Both the position numbers and the translations under genes were made by a program. From positions 1,612,001 to 1,676,000 of the forward strand of contig CP171222.1 of the NCBI GenBank assembly GCA_050908895.1: a stretch of 64,000 nucleotides of DNA. The letters are read 5' to 3'. The notes below the pieces were generated by a model. The model searched no databases and was not told the DNA's origin. It was given only the letters and a program-made list of their open reading frames with translations. This DNA comes from S5-A14a sp050908895 (GTDB taxonomy: Bacteria > Bacillota > Clostridia > Peptostreptococcales > Anaerovoracaceae). This document shows, piece by piece, positions 46,000 through 55,148 of the stretch (the first letter of the stretch is position 1; each line of letters begins with the position of its first letter).

Positions 46000-46281
46000 A
46001 TGTCCACAAGAAATCACTATGACGAGGATTTCAAACGAACGCTCGTGGAACTTTACCACAACGGTAAAACACAAGCTTCACTCATCAAAGAATATGGGAT
46101 ATCACAATCAGCACTCACAAAATGGATTAAACAGTATTCAACCGTGGAAACAGATAACGGAGAAGTTCTTACAGCCAAGCAAGTCAAAGAACTTCAAAAG
46201 CGTATGGCTCAACTTGAGGAGGAAAATCAAATATTAAAAAAAGCGATTGCCATCTTCACGCCACACTCAAACAACCATTAG
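46000..46281 (+). CDS. IS3 orfA (DNA-binding protein)
   Basis: A 93-residue OrfA: MSTRNHYDEDFKRTLVELY, helix-turn-helix ASLIKEYGISQSALTKWIKQ, then the leucine-zipper LEEENQILKKAIAIF. It starts behind AAGGAGG. Near its end the run AAAAAAAG is a likely -1 frameshift site producing OrfAB. Confidence 0.9.
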   Translation: MSTRNHYDEDFKRTLVELYHNGKTQASLIKEYGISQSALTKWIKQYSTVETDNGEVLTAKQVKELQKRMAQLEEENQILKKAIAIFTPHSNNH

Positions 46282-46295
46282 ATGCTGTTTACAAG

Positions 46296-47138
46296 TTGCA
46301 ACACCAATACACTATTAAAACCCTTTGTCGAGTTCTAAAAGTTAATCGAAGCACTTATTACAAGCATTTTTACTCGAAACCTGCTCCTCGCACCTATGAA
46401 AATCAAGTCATTCGCAAGCACATATTACAAATTTATTCTGACTATGATAATTCTCTGGGTGCTTACAAAATTCGTTGTGTTTTAGAACGGGATTATGGCA
46501 TTAGCATCAGCCTCGGAAGAGTGTACCAGCTGATGAATACTATGAATCTTCCAAAGCGTTCCACAGAGAAACCCAAATGGAGGCGCTCTCATAAGGAAAA
46601 TGGTAACTGCTTCAATCATCTCAACCAACAGTTCAATCCTTCTTCTCCAAACTCTGTTTGGGCAAGTGATTTTACTTATATCAAGGTCAACGGCTCTTTC
46701 CATTACCTTTGTGTTGTGATGGATTTATTTTCAAGGAAAATCATCGGCTGGAGTATTTCTAATCGTCATGATGTAGATGTAACTATGAAAGCTTTTGAAA
46801 AGGCTTATCTCGATAGAGGTGAGCCTGAATATGTGCTCTTTCATTCAGATCGTGGTTCTGAATACACTGCCTTTACTTTCAGACAATTACTCGAAAAATG
46901 TAATGTTGTTCAGTCCTTCTCTAAGAAGGGCTATCCATATGACAATGCATGCTGTGAGAGTTTCTTCCGCCATATGAAGCGTGAGTGTATCGACCGTAAA
47001 TCTTTGCGCAATCAAAATGAACTATGCCTATGCTGCTTTGAATACATCAATCGATACAACACGAAACGCCCACACTATTCACTTGGATACTACACTCCGA
47101 ATGAAATAGAACAGTTTTATATGGAAAGGCAGGGATAA
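46296..47138 (+). CDS. IS3 orfB transposase (DDE)
   Basis: A 280-residue integrase domain from TTG 46296. DDE residues: WASDFTY, FHSDRGSEY, and CCESFFRHMKRE. HTH_21 domain near the N-terminus (RVLKVNRSTYYKHF). Both orfA and orfB are intact, so this copy may still transpose. Confidence 0.92.
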   Translation: MQHQYTIKTLCRVLKVNRSTYYKHFYSKPAPRTYENQVIRKHILQIYSDYDNSLGAYKIRCVLERDYGISISLGRVYQLMNTMNLPKRSTEKPKWRRSHKENGNCFNHLNQQFNPSSPNSVWASDFTYIKVNGSFHYLCVVMDLFSRKIIGWSISNRHDVDVTMKAFEKAYLDRGEPEYVLFHSDRGSEYTAFTFRQLLEKCNVVQSFSKKGYPYDNACCESFFRHMKRECIDRKSLRNQNELCLCCFEYINRYNTKRPHYSLGYYTPNEIEQFYMERQG

Positions 47139-47257
47139 TTCTGCCTTTCCACAAAAATATATTTAAAAAATGTGTCCATTTACTTGACTATGTTGCAATG
47201 ATGCTTCCTACAAAATGTCCATCATTATCCAGTGCTGAAAATGATATTACATTATAT

Positions 47258-48343
47258 TTATGAAACTTCTAATGAAAGTGTTACCTCTGCTCCGTCATTT
47301 GAATTGTAAATAGTCAGTTTTCCACCATGTACTTCTGCAACTCTTTTTACAAAAGCTAGACCTATACCATAATGACATTTATCTGTATTTCTATCCTTAT
47401 TTTGTCTATAAAATAGTTTCCCACAATTATCTATCACTTCTTTGGAAAACAATGAGCCATTATTCCAAATTGTGAAGATAAGTTCGCCATTTTCATAATC
47501 AATATTCATTTTTATTTTTTTATCATCCGCTTTGGCATATTCTAACGAATTATTTATTATATTAGAAATTGCTCTTACAACATAGTTCAAATTTAAGGTA
47601 ATTATTATATCCTGTTCAATGTTATTCTCAAGTTTAAAAATAGATCTATCCTTCAATATAAAATAAATTTCTTGCCTAATAGTTTCTATTACTTCATAAA
47701 CAGAACAACTTTGCCATTCAGACTTTCCATCATAAAAAGTTTTTGAGTAGTTAATCAATAAATTAAAATAGTTACTAATTTTATCACTCGCAACCATGAT
47801 ATCATTCAAATATTCTCTCTGCTCTTTTTTTAAATCTGAGTATAATAAAAGTTCAGAGTTACCCTGTATAACTGTTAATGGAGTTTTTAAATCATGAGAA
47901 GCAGCAGAAATTTTGAATATTAAATCTTCTTTCTGTTTTTTTTCATTATCCATCATTTCTTTTATTCTACGTTGCATTGTGTCTATTCTTTTGTTTGTTT
48001 CAATAAATTCGTCTAATATCAAAATATTATTTTTACTTTGAGGTTTTAACCACATACTTTTATGATACACTATGTCCATCTCTCTTTTTATTAGTTTTAA
48101 CAATTTAAATATATTAAAACTCACAATGACAATTAACGCTATACAAATATATATCCATGAAAAAATATTTAAGAATATAGATGATATACCATACTCAATT
48201 TTGTTAGAATTTATACTCACAAGCTCAATTGATATTGACAACAATGGCATCAAGTATAACAAAAGCATAGCCAATAAGAACTGCCATAATATTTTAATAC
48301 AAGTATTATAGACTAATCTGCTAAAAGTTATTCTTTTTTCCAC
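47258..48343 (-). CDS. Sensor histidine kinase
   Basis: A 361-residue kinase. Two transmembrane helices (about 14-38 and 58-80) with a very short extracellular loop, then a HisKA domain with His150 in SAASHDLKTPLTVIQG, N-box AISNIINNSLEYAK and G-box HYGIGLAFVKRVAEVHGG. Short-loop kinases beside ABC transporters usually sense cell-envelope antibiotics or lantibiotics through the transporter. It overlaps the response regulator gene by 16 bases. Confidence 0.9.
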   Translation of the reverse strand: MEKRITFSRLVYNTCIKILWQFLLAMLLLYLMPLLSISIELVSINSNKIEYGISSIFLNIFSWIYICIALIVIVSFNIFKLLKLIKREMDIVYHKSMWLKPQSKNNILILDEFIETNKRIDTMQRRIKEMMDNEKKQKEDLIFKISAASHDLKTPLTVIQGNSELLLYSDLKKEQREYLNDIMVASDKISNYFNLLINYSKTFYDGKSEWQSCSVYEVIETIRQEIYFILKDRSIFKLENNIEQDIIITLNLNYVVRAISNIINNSLEYAKADDKKIKMNIDYENGELIFTIWNNGSLFSKEVIDNCGKLFYRQNKDRNTDKCHYGIGLAFVKRVAEVHGGKLTIYNSNDGAEVTLSLEVS

Positions 48344-48999
48344 CTATATCCTCCTCCCCACATCGTTTCAATGGGATTTATATTATATGGTTTAAATTTA
48401 TTTCTTATTTGATAGATATATTCCGATATTGAACGAAATTGTGTGTTGGAATCCTGTGGATATACTTTGTCATAAATTTCTTGAACTGGGAATATTTTTT
48501 TATAATTAGTCGCCAATAATCGTACAATTACAAACTCTCTCTTTGTAAGCGGAATTATTTCTTCTCCAATTGAGACACTTTGCAAACTTAGATTAATTAC
48601 AACTTCACCAAAATTCAAAACATCACTATGAGTTTTATGTCTTTCTTCCCTTCTTAAATGCATTTTTATTCTAGCTAATAATTCATGCACTTTAAATGGT
48701 TTAGTAATGTAATCATCAGCTCCTGCTTGTATTCCTTTTACAAAATCTTCATCCATATCTTTTGCTGTTATAAATAATATCGGAACTTTTATATCCTCTC
48801 TTATATATCTACAAATATCTAATCCATTTAATGGCATCATAATATCTAAAAGTATTAAATCAAAGCCGATAAAATCACACAAATTTATTTCATCAATATT
48901 ATTACGGGTTACAACTTCATATTGAGATAAATTTAAGACATTTTTTATAAGTCTAAGAATACTATTATCATCATCTATTGCTAATATTCGATAGGTCAA
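48328..48999 (-). CDS. OmpR-family response regulator
   Basis: A 223-residue regulator: receiver domain with phospho-acceptor Asp52 (LILLDIMMP), Lys in FITAKD..., and a winged-helix effector domain ending in WGGGYRWKKE. It precedes the histidine kinase on one transcript and lies 74 bases downstream of the ABC permease genes on the same strand. It most likely controls these ABC genes. Confidence 0.92.
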   Translation of the reverse strand: MTYRILAIDDDNSILRLIKNVLNLSQYEVVTRNNIDEINLCDFIGFDLILLDIMMPLNGLDICRYIREDIKVPILFITAKDMDEDFVKGIQAGADDYITKPFKVHELLARIKMHLRREERHKTHSDVLNFGEVVINLSLQSVSIGEEIIPLTKREFVIVRLLATNYKKIFPVQEIYDKVYPQDSNTQFRSISEYIYQIRNKFKPYNINPIETMWGGGYRWKKE

Positions 49000-49073
49000 C
49001 TCACCACCTCCCTACACTATATATTATATCATATTCAAGTATCCTATATCCCTTTACCTAAAATAAATATATT

Positions 49074-49799
49074 TCACCTAACCATTCTTATCTTAAGGAT
49101 ATAATAAGCAATAATTAGAAAAAAAATACTCCATACACCTTGTATAGCAAGTCCTATCTCTAATCTTGGATATAAGGCGGTAGAAACAGTTGAAAAGACA
49201 TTCATTACTGATAAAACAGGTAAAAATATTAAATGTCTATTAAACTGCAATAGCAGTTGACCTAAACCTAAAATTATTGATAAAAGAATAGCTAATGAGA
49301 CAACAATAGAGCTGCTCATGCTTGTTAAACTAATTGCTATTAAACTAAGTTGAATAATGACTATATATACAGGTATCAATAATTTTATCAAACTTATGAT
49401 ATTTTCGTTCGCTATATTGAAATCAAAATATAAATTTACCGTTATTATTGTAATTGTTGTAATAATAAAGAACAATAATGTTTCCCACAATACTAAATTT
49501 ATAATTTTCGAGACCATAAATTCTCGTCTGTTTGGTACACACAAAAAACTTGTTCTTAATGTTGAATTTAAAAACTCTTGTCCGAAATACAAAGTTGCAA
49601 TAACAACAAAACCTGCTTGTCCCAAATAAAAACTTTGTAATATTTGATTTACTATAAACTCAAAGTTTTCTTTTCCCAAAGGCTTATTTAGTACAACAGA
49701 CATCACAGGAACAAATATTACCAAAAATATAATCGTTACAACTATCCATTTATTATATAAAAATTTTAACTGCTCCGTTTTAAGAGAATTGCATCTCAT
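49074..49799 (-). CDS. ABC-2 permease, lantibiotic-immunity-like (LanG position)
   Basis: A 241-residue membrane protein with six helices, starting MRCNSLKTEQLKFLYNKW. The layout resembles LanG-type permeases of self-immunity and resistance transporters. It is the third gene of ATPase-permease-permease, one base after the second. No lantibiotic synthesis genes are nearby, so it would give resistance rather than self-protection. The substrate is unknown. Confidence 0.7.
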   Translation of the reverse strand: MRCNSLKTEQLKFLYNKWIVVTIIFLVIFVPVMSVVLNKPLGKENFEFIVNQILQSFYLGQAGFVVIATLYFGQEFLNSTLRTSFLCVPNRREFMVSKIINLVLWETLLFFIITTITIITVNLYFDFNIANENIISLIKLLIPVYIVIIQLSLIAISLTSMSSSIVVSLAILLSIILGLGQLLLQFNRHLIFLPVLSVMNVFSTVSTALYPRLEIGLAIQGVWSIFFLIIAYYILKIRMVR

Positions 49800-49800
49800 T

Positions 49801-50601
49801 CTAATATTCTCCCCCTAAATCACTTTTATAAAAACGCACAAACGCTAAAAATCCTAAAAATATAATCCAGATAAGTAAAATCAAAATACTTGTTAGTGGA
49901 TTTTGGGTAAGTGCTTTATCCGAACTTGCAATTAAGCTATTGCCAATAGAAACCGGCAATAATCTTGCGATTTCAAATCGCTCTGATAAAAAGGCTCCAA
50001 CATTATAAACTTGTGGTATTAAAAACAATAGCGGAACAACAGCCGTTCTGAATAAAAAAGCAATAACAAATGCTAAAACTGTTAATCCACTCCATGAGAT
50101 CGTTCCTAATACAATAAATTTCCAAACTATTGGTTTTAACACAAGTGGTTTTAAGCCCACATTCCCTAATGATAAATGTGTAACTGAAATAGTTATGATA
50201 ATTGACACTAGAGATATCACCAAAGATGCTATCGTTATAAAAGACAATTTGGTAAGAAAACATATTGTTTTACTGCTATTGGATAGCAATGTTGTTCTCA
50301 TACTATGTGATTTAAATTCACCAGCACCATAAACTGCTCCTAAAACAATCATCGGAAGTAATCCAAAAATAATTACATCGAAACCTAAATATTCAATTGA
50401 TGGAATAGCTTCATATAAACTGCTATTTTTTTCCGGTGTAGCGTTTAAACCAACAGATAAAATTTGTTTACTTGCAATATATGCCAATCCGCTCTGTAGA
50501 AATACTGTCAACATTACGACTATTTTAGTGGTTCTTGAAAAACAAAATTTTAAAAATTCACTATTAAAGCCCATTAAAAACCTACTCATTGCTACCTCCA
50601 T
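49801..50601 (-). CDS. ABC-2 permease, lantibiotic-immunity-like (LanE position)
   Basis: A 266-residue membrane protein with six helices (for example GLLPMIVLGAVYGAGEFKSHSMRTTLL after the second). The ABC-2 pattern is clear. Start overlaps the ATPase gene by 20 bases if MEVAMSRFL is used; MSRFLMGFNSEFLKF four codons on is an equally good start. Acts with the ATPase and second permease. Confidence 0.75.
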   Translation of the reverse strand: MEVAMSRFLMGFNSEFLKFCFSRTTKIVVMLTVFLQSGLAYIASKQILSVGLNATPEKNSSLYEAIPSIEYLGFDVIIFGLLPMIVLGAVYGAGEFKSHSMRTTLLSNSSKTICFLTKLSFITIASLVISLVSIIITISVTHLSLGNVGLKPLVLKPIVWKFIVLGTISWSGLTVLAFVIAFLFRTAVVPLLFLIPQVYNVGAFLSERFEIARLLPVSIGNSLIASSDKALTQNPLTSILILLIWIIFLGFLAFVRFYKSDLGGEY

Positions 50602-51298
50602 CTGTTAAGCTAAAAAATACTTCCTCTAAGGAAGATAAATTTTTCATTACTTCACCTAACTTACCTTTTGAAATAATCTCCCCTTTATTAATGATTACCA
50701 CATAATCTGTAACGGCCTCAACTTCAGACAAAATATGAGAAGATAATAAAATCGTTTTTCCCATATCTGCCTGAGATTTTATAAATCCTCTAAACCATTT
50801 AATACCACTTGGATCTAATCCGTTTGTAGGCTCATCCAATATAAGAAACTGTGGATCTCCCAACAAGGCAATTGCAATACCTAACCTCTGCCCTTCACCT
50901 AACGACAATTTTCCTATAAAAGAGGATGATTTATGCATTATATCTGTTATATTTAAGACTTCATTAATTCTTGATTTATCAATATCATTACTTGCTGCAA
51001 TAATTTTCAAATGTTGATATACAGTCCTATCATTAGGAGCCCCTACACCATCAAAAGATGCTCCCACATTCGATAATGGATTTTTAAATTCAGAATATAG
51101 TTTTCCGTCAATGGTCGCAATTCCGGAAGTTGCTTTATCAAGTCCCAATAAAATTCTAAGTGTTGAACTCTTACCAGCACCATTTGGACCGAGAAAAGCT
51201 GTAATTTCCCCTTGCTTAGCTTCAAAGCCAACATTTTTTAATATTCTATTTTTCCCAAAATTTTTACAAACATTCTTTATTTCTATTATATGATTCAT
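50582..51298 (-). CDS. ABC transporter ATPase, antimicrobial-peptide resistance type (LanF position)
   Basis: A 238-residue ATPase: Walker A GPNGAGKSS at residues 37-45, signature LSLGEGQRLGIAIAL, Walker B FLILDEPTNGLDP. The Glu in SLGEG replaces the usual second Gly region seen in many LanF/BcrA-type ATPases. First gene of the ABC operon. Distinguishing bacitracin, lantibiotic or other peptide substrates is not possible from sequence. Confidence 0.85.
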   Translation of the reverse strand: MNHIIEIKNVCKNFGKNRILKNVGFEAKQGEITAFLGPNGAGKSSTLRILLGLDKATSGIATIDGKLYSEFKNPLSNVGASFDGVGAPNDRTVYQHLKIIAASNDIDKSRINEVLNITDIMHKSSSFIGKLSLGEGQRLGIAIALLGDPQFLILDEPTNGLDPSGIKWFRGFIKSQADMGKTILLSSHILSEVEAVTDYVVIINKGEIISKGKLGEVMKNLSSLEEVFFSLTDGGSNE

Positions 51299-51313
51299 AC
51301 TAAATCCACCTCT

Positions 51314-52315
51314 CTAAATGAGCATCTGCTCTTTTGCCAATTCTTTATATAGAGGAATAGTGTTTAAAAGTTCATCATGAGTACCTTTCCCTACTATTCT
51401 TCCATGTTCAAGTACATAAATAATATCTGAATCTAATACTGTTGACAAACGATGTGCTACTATAATTACAGTTTTCTTTCCTCTTATTTCATTTACAACA
51501 CCTTTTAGTATTTTTTCATTTATACTATCCAAGTTAGATGTCAATTCATCCAATAAGACTATTTCAGCATCTGATAAAATAGCTCTAGCCATAGCTAATC
51601 TTTGCCTTTCTCCGCCAGAAAGAGATATGCCATTTTCACCTACAGGTGCATCTAAACCTAGTTTATTTCTACTTATCAAATACTCTAAATTTGCTTTTTT
51701 TAGTGCTTCTTCACAGGACTCTCTAGTTACATTATTATTTCCAAGTAATAAATTTTCATATATAGTTCCATATATCAGAGGTGCATTTTGTTCCACATAA
51801 GCTATTTTACTTCTTATTTCTTCTCTTGATACTAATTGGTAATCTATTCCCTCTATATAAATATTTCCTCGCTTTAATTCATAAAATCTCTCCATCAACT
51901 GCAAAATCCTACTTTTCCCAGCTCCAGATGGTCCAACAATAGAAACGCATTCTCCTTTATTTATAGAAAAACATATATCTTTTAATATTGGCTCTATTTC
52001 TTGATCATCTTCTGATTTTCCTAAAATATACTTATCATAAGAAAAAGTAACGTTATTGAATGATATAATTTCACTATTCAATTTATTTTTTGTTATGTTT
52101 GATTTTATTATATCGTATTGGTTTTCTAATGGTAATTCCATAATTTCCTTGATTCTTCCCATAGCACCTAAAGACTCTGCTACAGTCGACATTGCTGAAA
52201 ATATCTGTTGTATTGGAGTAATAGCAATGTATAACAATAATATAAAGGATGTTAGATTTGCGATTGACATTGCTCCGTTTGCCACTTTATAGCCACCTAT
52301 TCCAATAACTATCAA
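51314..52315 (-). pseudogene. N-terminally truncated ABC exporter
   Basis: The frame covers the last transmembrane segment (about 1-40) and a complete ATPase: GPSGAGKSR, SLSGGERQRLAMA, EIVLLDELTSNLD. About 240 residues of membrane domain are missing. Upstream the sequence turns into a small unrelated frame (52336-52464). The ATPase motifs look normal except that the Walker A Lys is followed by Ser-Arg and the usual Glu-Ala-Thr is Glu-Leu-Thr. It can hardly transport anything alone. Confidence 0.75.
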
Positions 52316-52335
52316 TCCACAAATCTGTAGATCAA

Positions 52336-52464
52336 TTAATATTGAATAGTGATTTTCACAACTGCACGTCCGCCAAAGATGTCAACAAATCGTCCAAACC
52401 AGATACCCTTAGTATCGTTTTTGAAATCAGCAATTTTTTCAATAGTAAGTTTACTGTACTTCAT
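52336..52464 (-). CDS. Small 42-residue frame at a gene junction
   Basis: ATG 52464 behind a strong GGGAGG. The product begins MKYSKLTIEKIADFKNDTKG and contains IWFGRFVDIFGGRAVVKI. The strong start and abrupt end next to the truncated ABC gene suggest the 5' stump of a larger gene, possibly an ICE gene. I do not recognise the family. Confidence 0.4.
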   Translation of the reverse strand: MKYSKLTIEKIADFKNDTKGIWFGRFVDIFGGRAVVKITIQY

Positions 52465-52690
52465 GAAATATCCTCCCTTCTTCAGAAACAAAAAACACCA
52501 GAATTCATTTTTTGTTTCACATATTTCTTAATCTTTTTCAAGATGGTTTTATTATAGATTCAGAATTTCAGATAAAAATCAGAATTTGACCATTTTTATA
52601 ATTTTTCCTCAAAATTTATTAGTTATTATTTTATCGGTTGCCCTAATATAGTTCCCTATATTTTTGCTATTCTACTATCCTTTTTTAATT

Positions 52691-53407
52691 TTACCTCTCT
52701 ACATTTTTCTCTTTTTTGATACCGCCCTGTTCTCTTGATTTTTCCCCTGCCTTTTCCTTATACACCTTTAACTTACCAAGTGCTGAAGATTTCTTTGTTT
52801 CCTTTGCATTTTGATTTGTTTTGCTCTGTTCTTTGGCCTCTAACAACTTTGCACAATAAACTTTAAGAGATGTGTATTCCTTTCCATCTTTTCCCTGACT
52901 GATTTTTTCTTTTCCGAATACATGTACAAAATCTCCTTTTTTCAAATTTTCTACACTGCTTACCTTATCGTTATAAGCTAAACAGTTGGTATATTTCACC
53001 TTCCCTTCCTTATCATTTTCAGCAATTGCAAAACTTGCAACGGTAAAATCTTTACCGTCTTTCGATTTTAGATTTTAATGTCTATATCCGAAGCAATGTT
53101 GCCATTGATATTTACAGTATTTGCTTTTTCCTTATTTTCGTTTGACTTGTCACTAATAGTATTCTTGTCCCCCTTTACATTTTCCTCACCGGATAAAGCA
53201 CTATTTATATCCTCTCTTTTACTTTCTAAATCAGGTGCTTCAATTTCATTTTCATCTTATATAATCATAAAATTTTTCATCAACTAAACCCATAACCTTA
53301 TCATTTATATAATTATCATAGGCAACATCAAGGGTATCTTCATTCTCTATTCCTGTTTCCAAAGATATAATCCCTTTTACAAAATCACTATGATTATACT
53401 CTGCTAA
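52691..53407 (-). pseudogene. Decayed ICE gene with C-terminal single-strand DNA-binding (SSB-like) domain
   Basis: Three frames together encode one protein. The first (53407-53252) reads LAEYNHSDFVKGIISLETG. The second (about 53256-53068) reads EIEAPDLESKREDIN ... NINGNIASDIDIKI. The third (53074-52691) reads SKDGKDFTVASFAIAEND, KYTNCLAYNDKV, KKGDFVHVFGKEKIS, an OB-fold of SSB type, and a Lys-rich tail. At least two single-base shifts separate them. The upstream end is fused to a topB fragment. Confidence 0.65.
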
Positions 53408-53647
53408 AAAAGAGAACGTATGGCTCTTGCCTGTGCCGATTCAAAGAGATTATCATATTCCTCTCCATCTTTTAAATGATCAAATCCCTCTCTAATAGCA
53501 CTATCTTCCATTGAAGAAATCCAAAGACGTTTCATCTTCTTTTTACAATTTCCCCTCATAATATCCATCTTTCTTTTTCGTTGCTCCAAGCACCTTTGAT
53601 ATGCTTATTGCCACACTCGGTTTTTCACTTATTACCAAAGTTCGCAT
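53404..53647 (-). pseudogene. topB: Topoisomerase III (topB) remnant with internal deletion
   Basis: ATG 53647 behind AAGGAGG starts MRTLVISEKPSVAISISKVL, the TOPRIM beginning of ICE-type topoisomerase III. After GATKKKDGYYEG the frame is lost and the sequence jumps to KKKMKRLWISSMEDSAIREG and GEEYDNLF, normally about 90 residues later. It then fuses to the SSB-like gene. So most of the gene, including the active-site Tyr, is gone. Confidence 0.8.
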
Positions 53648-53666
53648 AAATTCCTCCTTTTTTCAT

Positions 53667-53696
53667 AAAAAAAGAGCGAAAGATTTTTCTCTCGCT
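53667..53696 (-). terminator. Terminator of the AlbA_2/Schlafen-type gene
   Basis: On the minus strand AGCGAGAG pairs with CTTTCGCT (one mismatch) around a 6-nt loop, followed by C and T7. Confidence 0.65.
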
Positions 53697-53753
53697 TACA
53701 GTTTTCTCTTAAATGCTACATCATATTTAAGAAAATTTTATATTTATTATTCT

Positions 53754-55148
53754 TTATTTCTTTACTCTCCAATAGCCATCTTTCGCACTACCGGTATATT
53801 CAATTACTTTTTCATCAGTCAATTTCTTCAAATCTCTCTCTATTGTTCGTTCTGAAACATAGAATATTTTTGATAAATCAAGGGCAGTAATTTTTGAATT
53901 TCCCTCAATAATTTCAATAATATGTTTTCGTCTATCATCAGGTTTTAATTTTTGACCGACATTTTGACCGACATTTTGACCGACATTTTTTGCATCATAG
54001 TTTAGATTTTTCAAAATCGTAAAAAAAGCACTTTCTGTTGATCTAAATTCAGGTTTTAATTCTTTTCTGTAATTTTCTTCAAATTCATAGGCTTCAATAA
54101 TTTTTCTAAGTCCGGATCCTCGTCTTTCCATTAAATCCATTCGTGCAAATAAATCTGCAAGCACTGGATTTCTTCTGGAAGATGATACCTTATATGGATC
54201 AATATTTTGTACGAAAGAGCCATCATACATACCTCCTGGAGAATAAATCTCCAACCTATCATCGTAAATATCTAAATGAACTTCACTTCCAATTACTGAA
54301 TAATCTCTGTGAATAAGTGCATTTACTATTCCTTCTTGTACTGCCCTTTCAGGATATTCCGGATATTCCGTTCTATACATAGGTCCTTTTTTCCACATTT
54401 TTTTAGAATTTCTTTTTACAAAGTCCATCGAAGCCTTTAAAAGATATATAACATTTCCTTCAAATTCCTCATCATCTAAAGCATCCATCAGACCATTTGC
54501 TTTGGTAAGCCCATTCCATCTGGTACAAAAAACTCTTGATTGATATACTTGATATCCGTCTGCAAAAAGGCTTCCTGCTATCGTTAAATGTCCTTCTTCA
54601 TTCACTAAACCAAATGAATTTAAATCTTTTTCTTCAAACTCTTTTAATGTTCTCTTTTTGTATTCAATAGCTAGCTCTCTAAAAGTTACATCTTCGATTT
54701 TTTTGTCCGACTCCAATGAATCATAAGTTACTTTTTGTCCTTTTAAAGACATATTGAATAAATCTATTCTTGTAGCCGGGACGCTTTGATTTCCAACTCT
54801 TTTATAGGCTGTTCTTGAACCTCCATCCACTAAAAAGTATGGAGTATTTTTCCCTTGATAAATATTTAATATTAATATTATCTTTCCTTCAAGTTCTTCT
54901 ATTTCCATATCAAATTCCGGTATAGAGTCCATTTTGGTCTTTATAATCTCACTAATATTTTCAGAGACTTTTTGATAATCATCAAGTCCCAAAATTTCAT
55001 TATTTTCTCTTACTCCAAATATTAACTTCCCACCCCGACCATTTGCAAAAGCCGATACAGATTTCAACCAAGATTTTGGTTTATTTAATTCAAGTTTTTC
55101 CTTTTTATCATAGAGATTGGTTTCTCCTAAATAATCTTTTAAATTCAA
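53754..55148 (-). CDS. AlbA_2 (Schlafen-like) ATP-binding transcriptional regulator
   Basis: A 464-residue protein with an N-terminal AlbA_2/Schlafen domain (ANGRGGKLIFGVRENNEILG), a GHKL ATPase-like C-terminal half (EGIVNALIHRDYS, YDDRLEIYSPGGM, RRGSGLRKI) and a winged helix. A triplicated NVGQ (12-bp repeat at 53954-53989) links the last two parts. Such proteins are common on mobile elements and may regulate them. Start TTG 55148 overlaps the repA stop (TTGA), with GAGGGTGAG upstream, so it is coupled to repA. Confidence 0.8.
   Translation of the reverse strand: MNLKDYLGETNLYDKKEKLELNKPKSWLKSVSAFANGRGGKLIFGVRENNEILGLDDYQKVSENISEIIKTKMDSIPEFDMEIEELEGKIILILNIYQGKNTPYFLVDGGSRTAYKRVGNQSVPATRIDLFNMSLKGQKVTYDSLESDKKIEDVTFRELAIEYKKRTLKEFEEKDLNSFGLVNEEGHLTIAGSLFADGYQVYQSRVFCTRWNGLTKANGLMDALDDEEFEGNVIYLLKASMDFVKRNSKKMWKKGPMYRTEYPEYPERAVQEGIVNALIHRDYSVIGSEVHLDIYDDRLEIYSPGGMYDGSFVQNIDPYKVSSSRRNPVLADLFARMDLMERRGSGLRKIIEAYEFEENYRKELKPEFRSTESAFFTILKNLNYDAKNVGQNVGQNVGQKLKPDDRRKHIIEIIEGNSKITALDLSKIFYVSERTIERDLKKLTDEKVIEYTGSAKDGYWRVKK

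Larger units (their letters stand above)
45927..47192 (+). mobile_element. IS3-family (IS150 group) insertion sequence, copy 2
   Basis: About 1.27 kb with imperfect inverted ends (left TATACTTATAAAAGTGGACAC; right GTGTCCATTTACTTGACTATG). TTGCA flanks it on both sides (45922-45926 and 47193-47197), a possible target duplication. Related to, but clearly different from, the copy at 30336. It also fills the gene-free stretch 45,679-45,999 together with the TraX scar and a terminator. Confidence 0.75.

Noticed and set aside
45801..47257. Simple insertion of IS3 copy 2 into an intact traX gene
   Set aside because: Joining the two flanks at the TTGCA repeat does not give a continuous TraX frame; traX was already decayed or partly deleted.
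53954..53989. Three 12-bp repeats considered as a plasmid iteron near repA
   Set aside because: They lie inside the AlbA_2 gene, keep its frame and are only three; a coding linker explains them.
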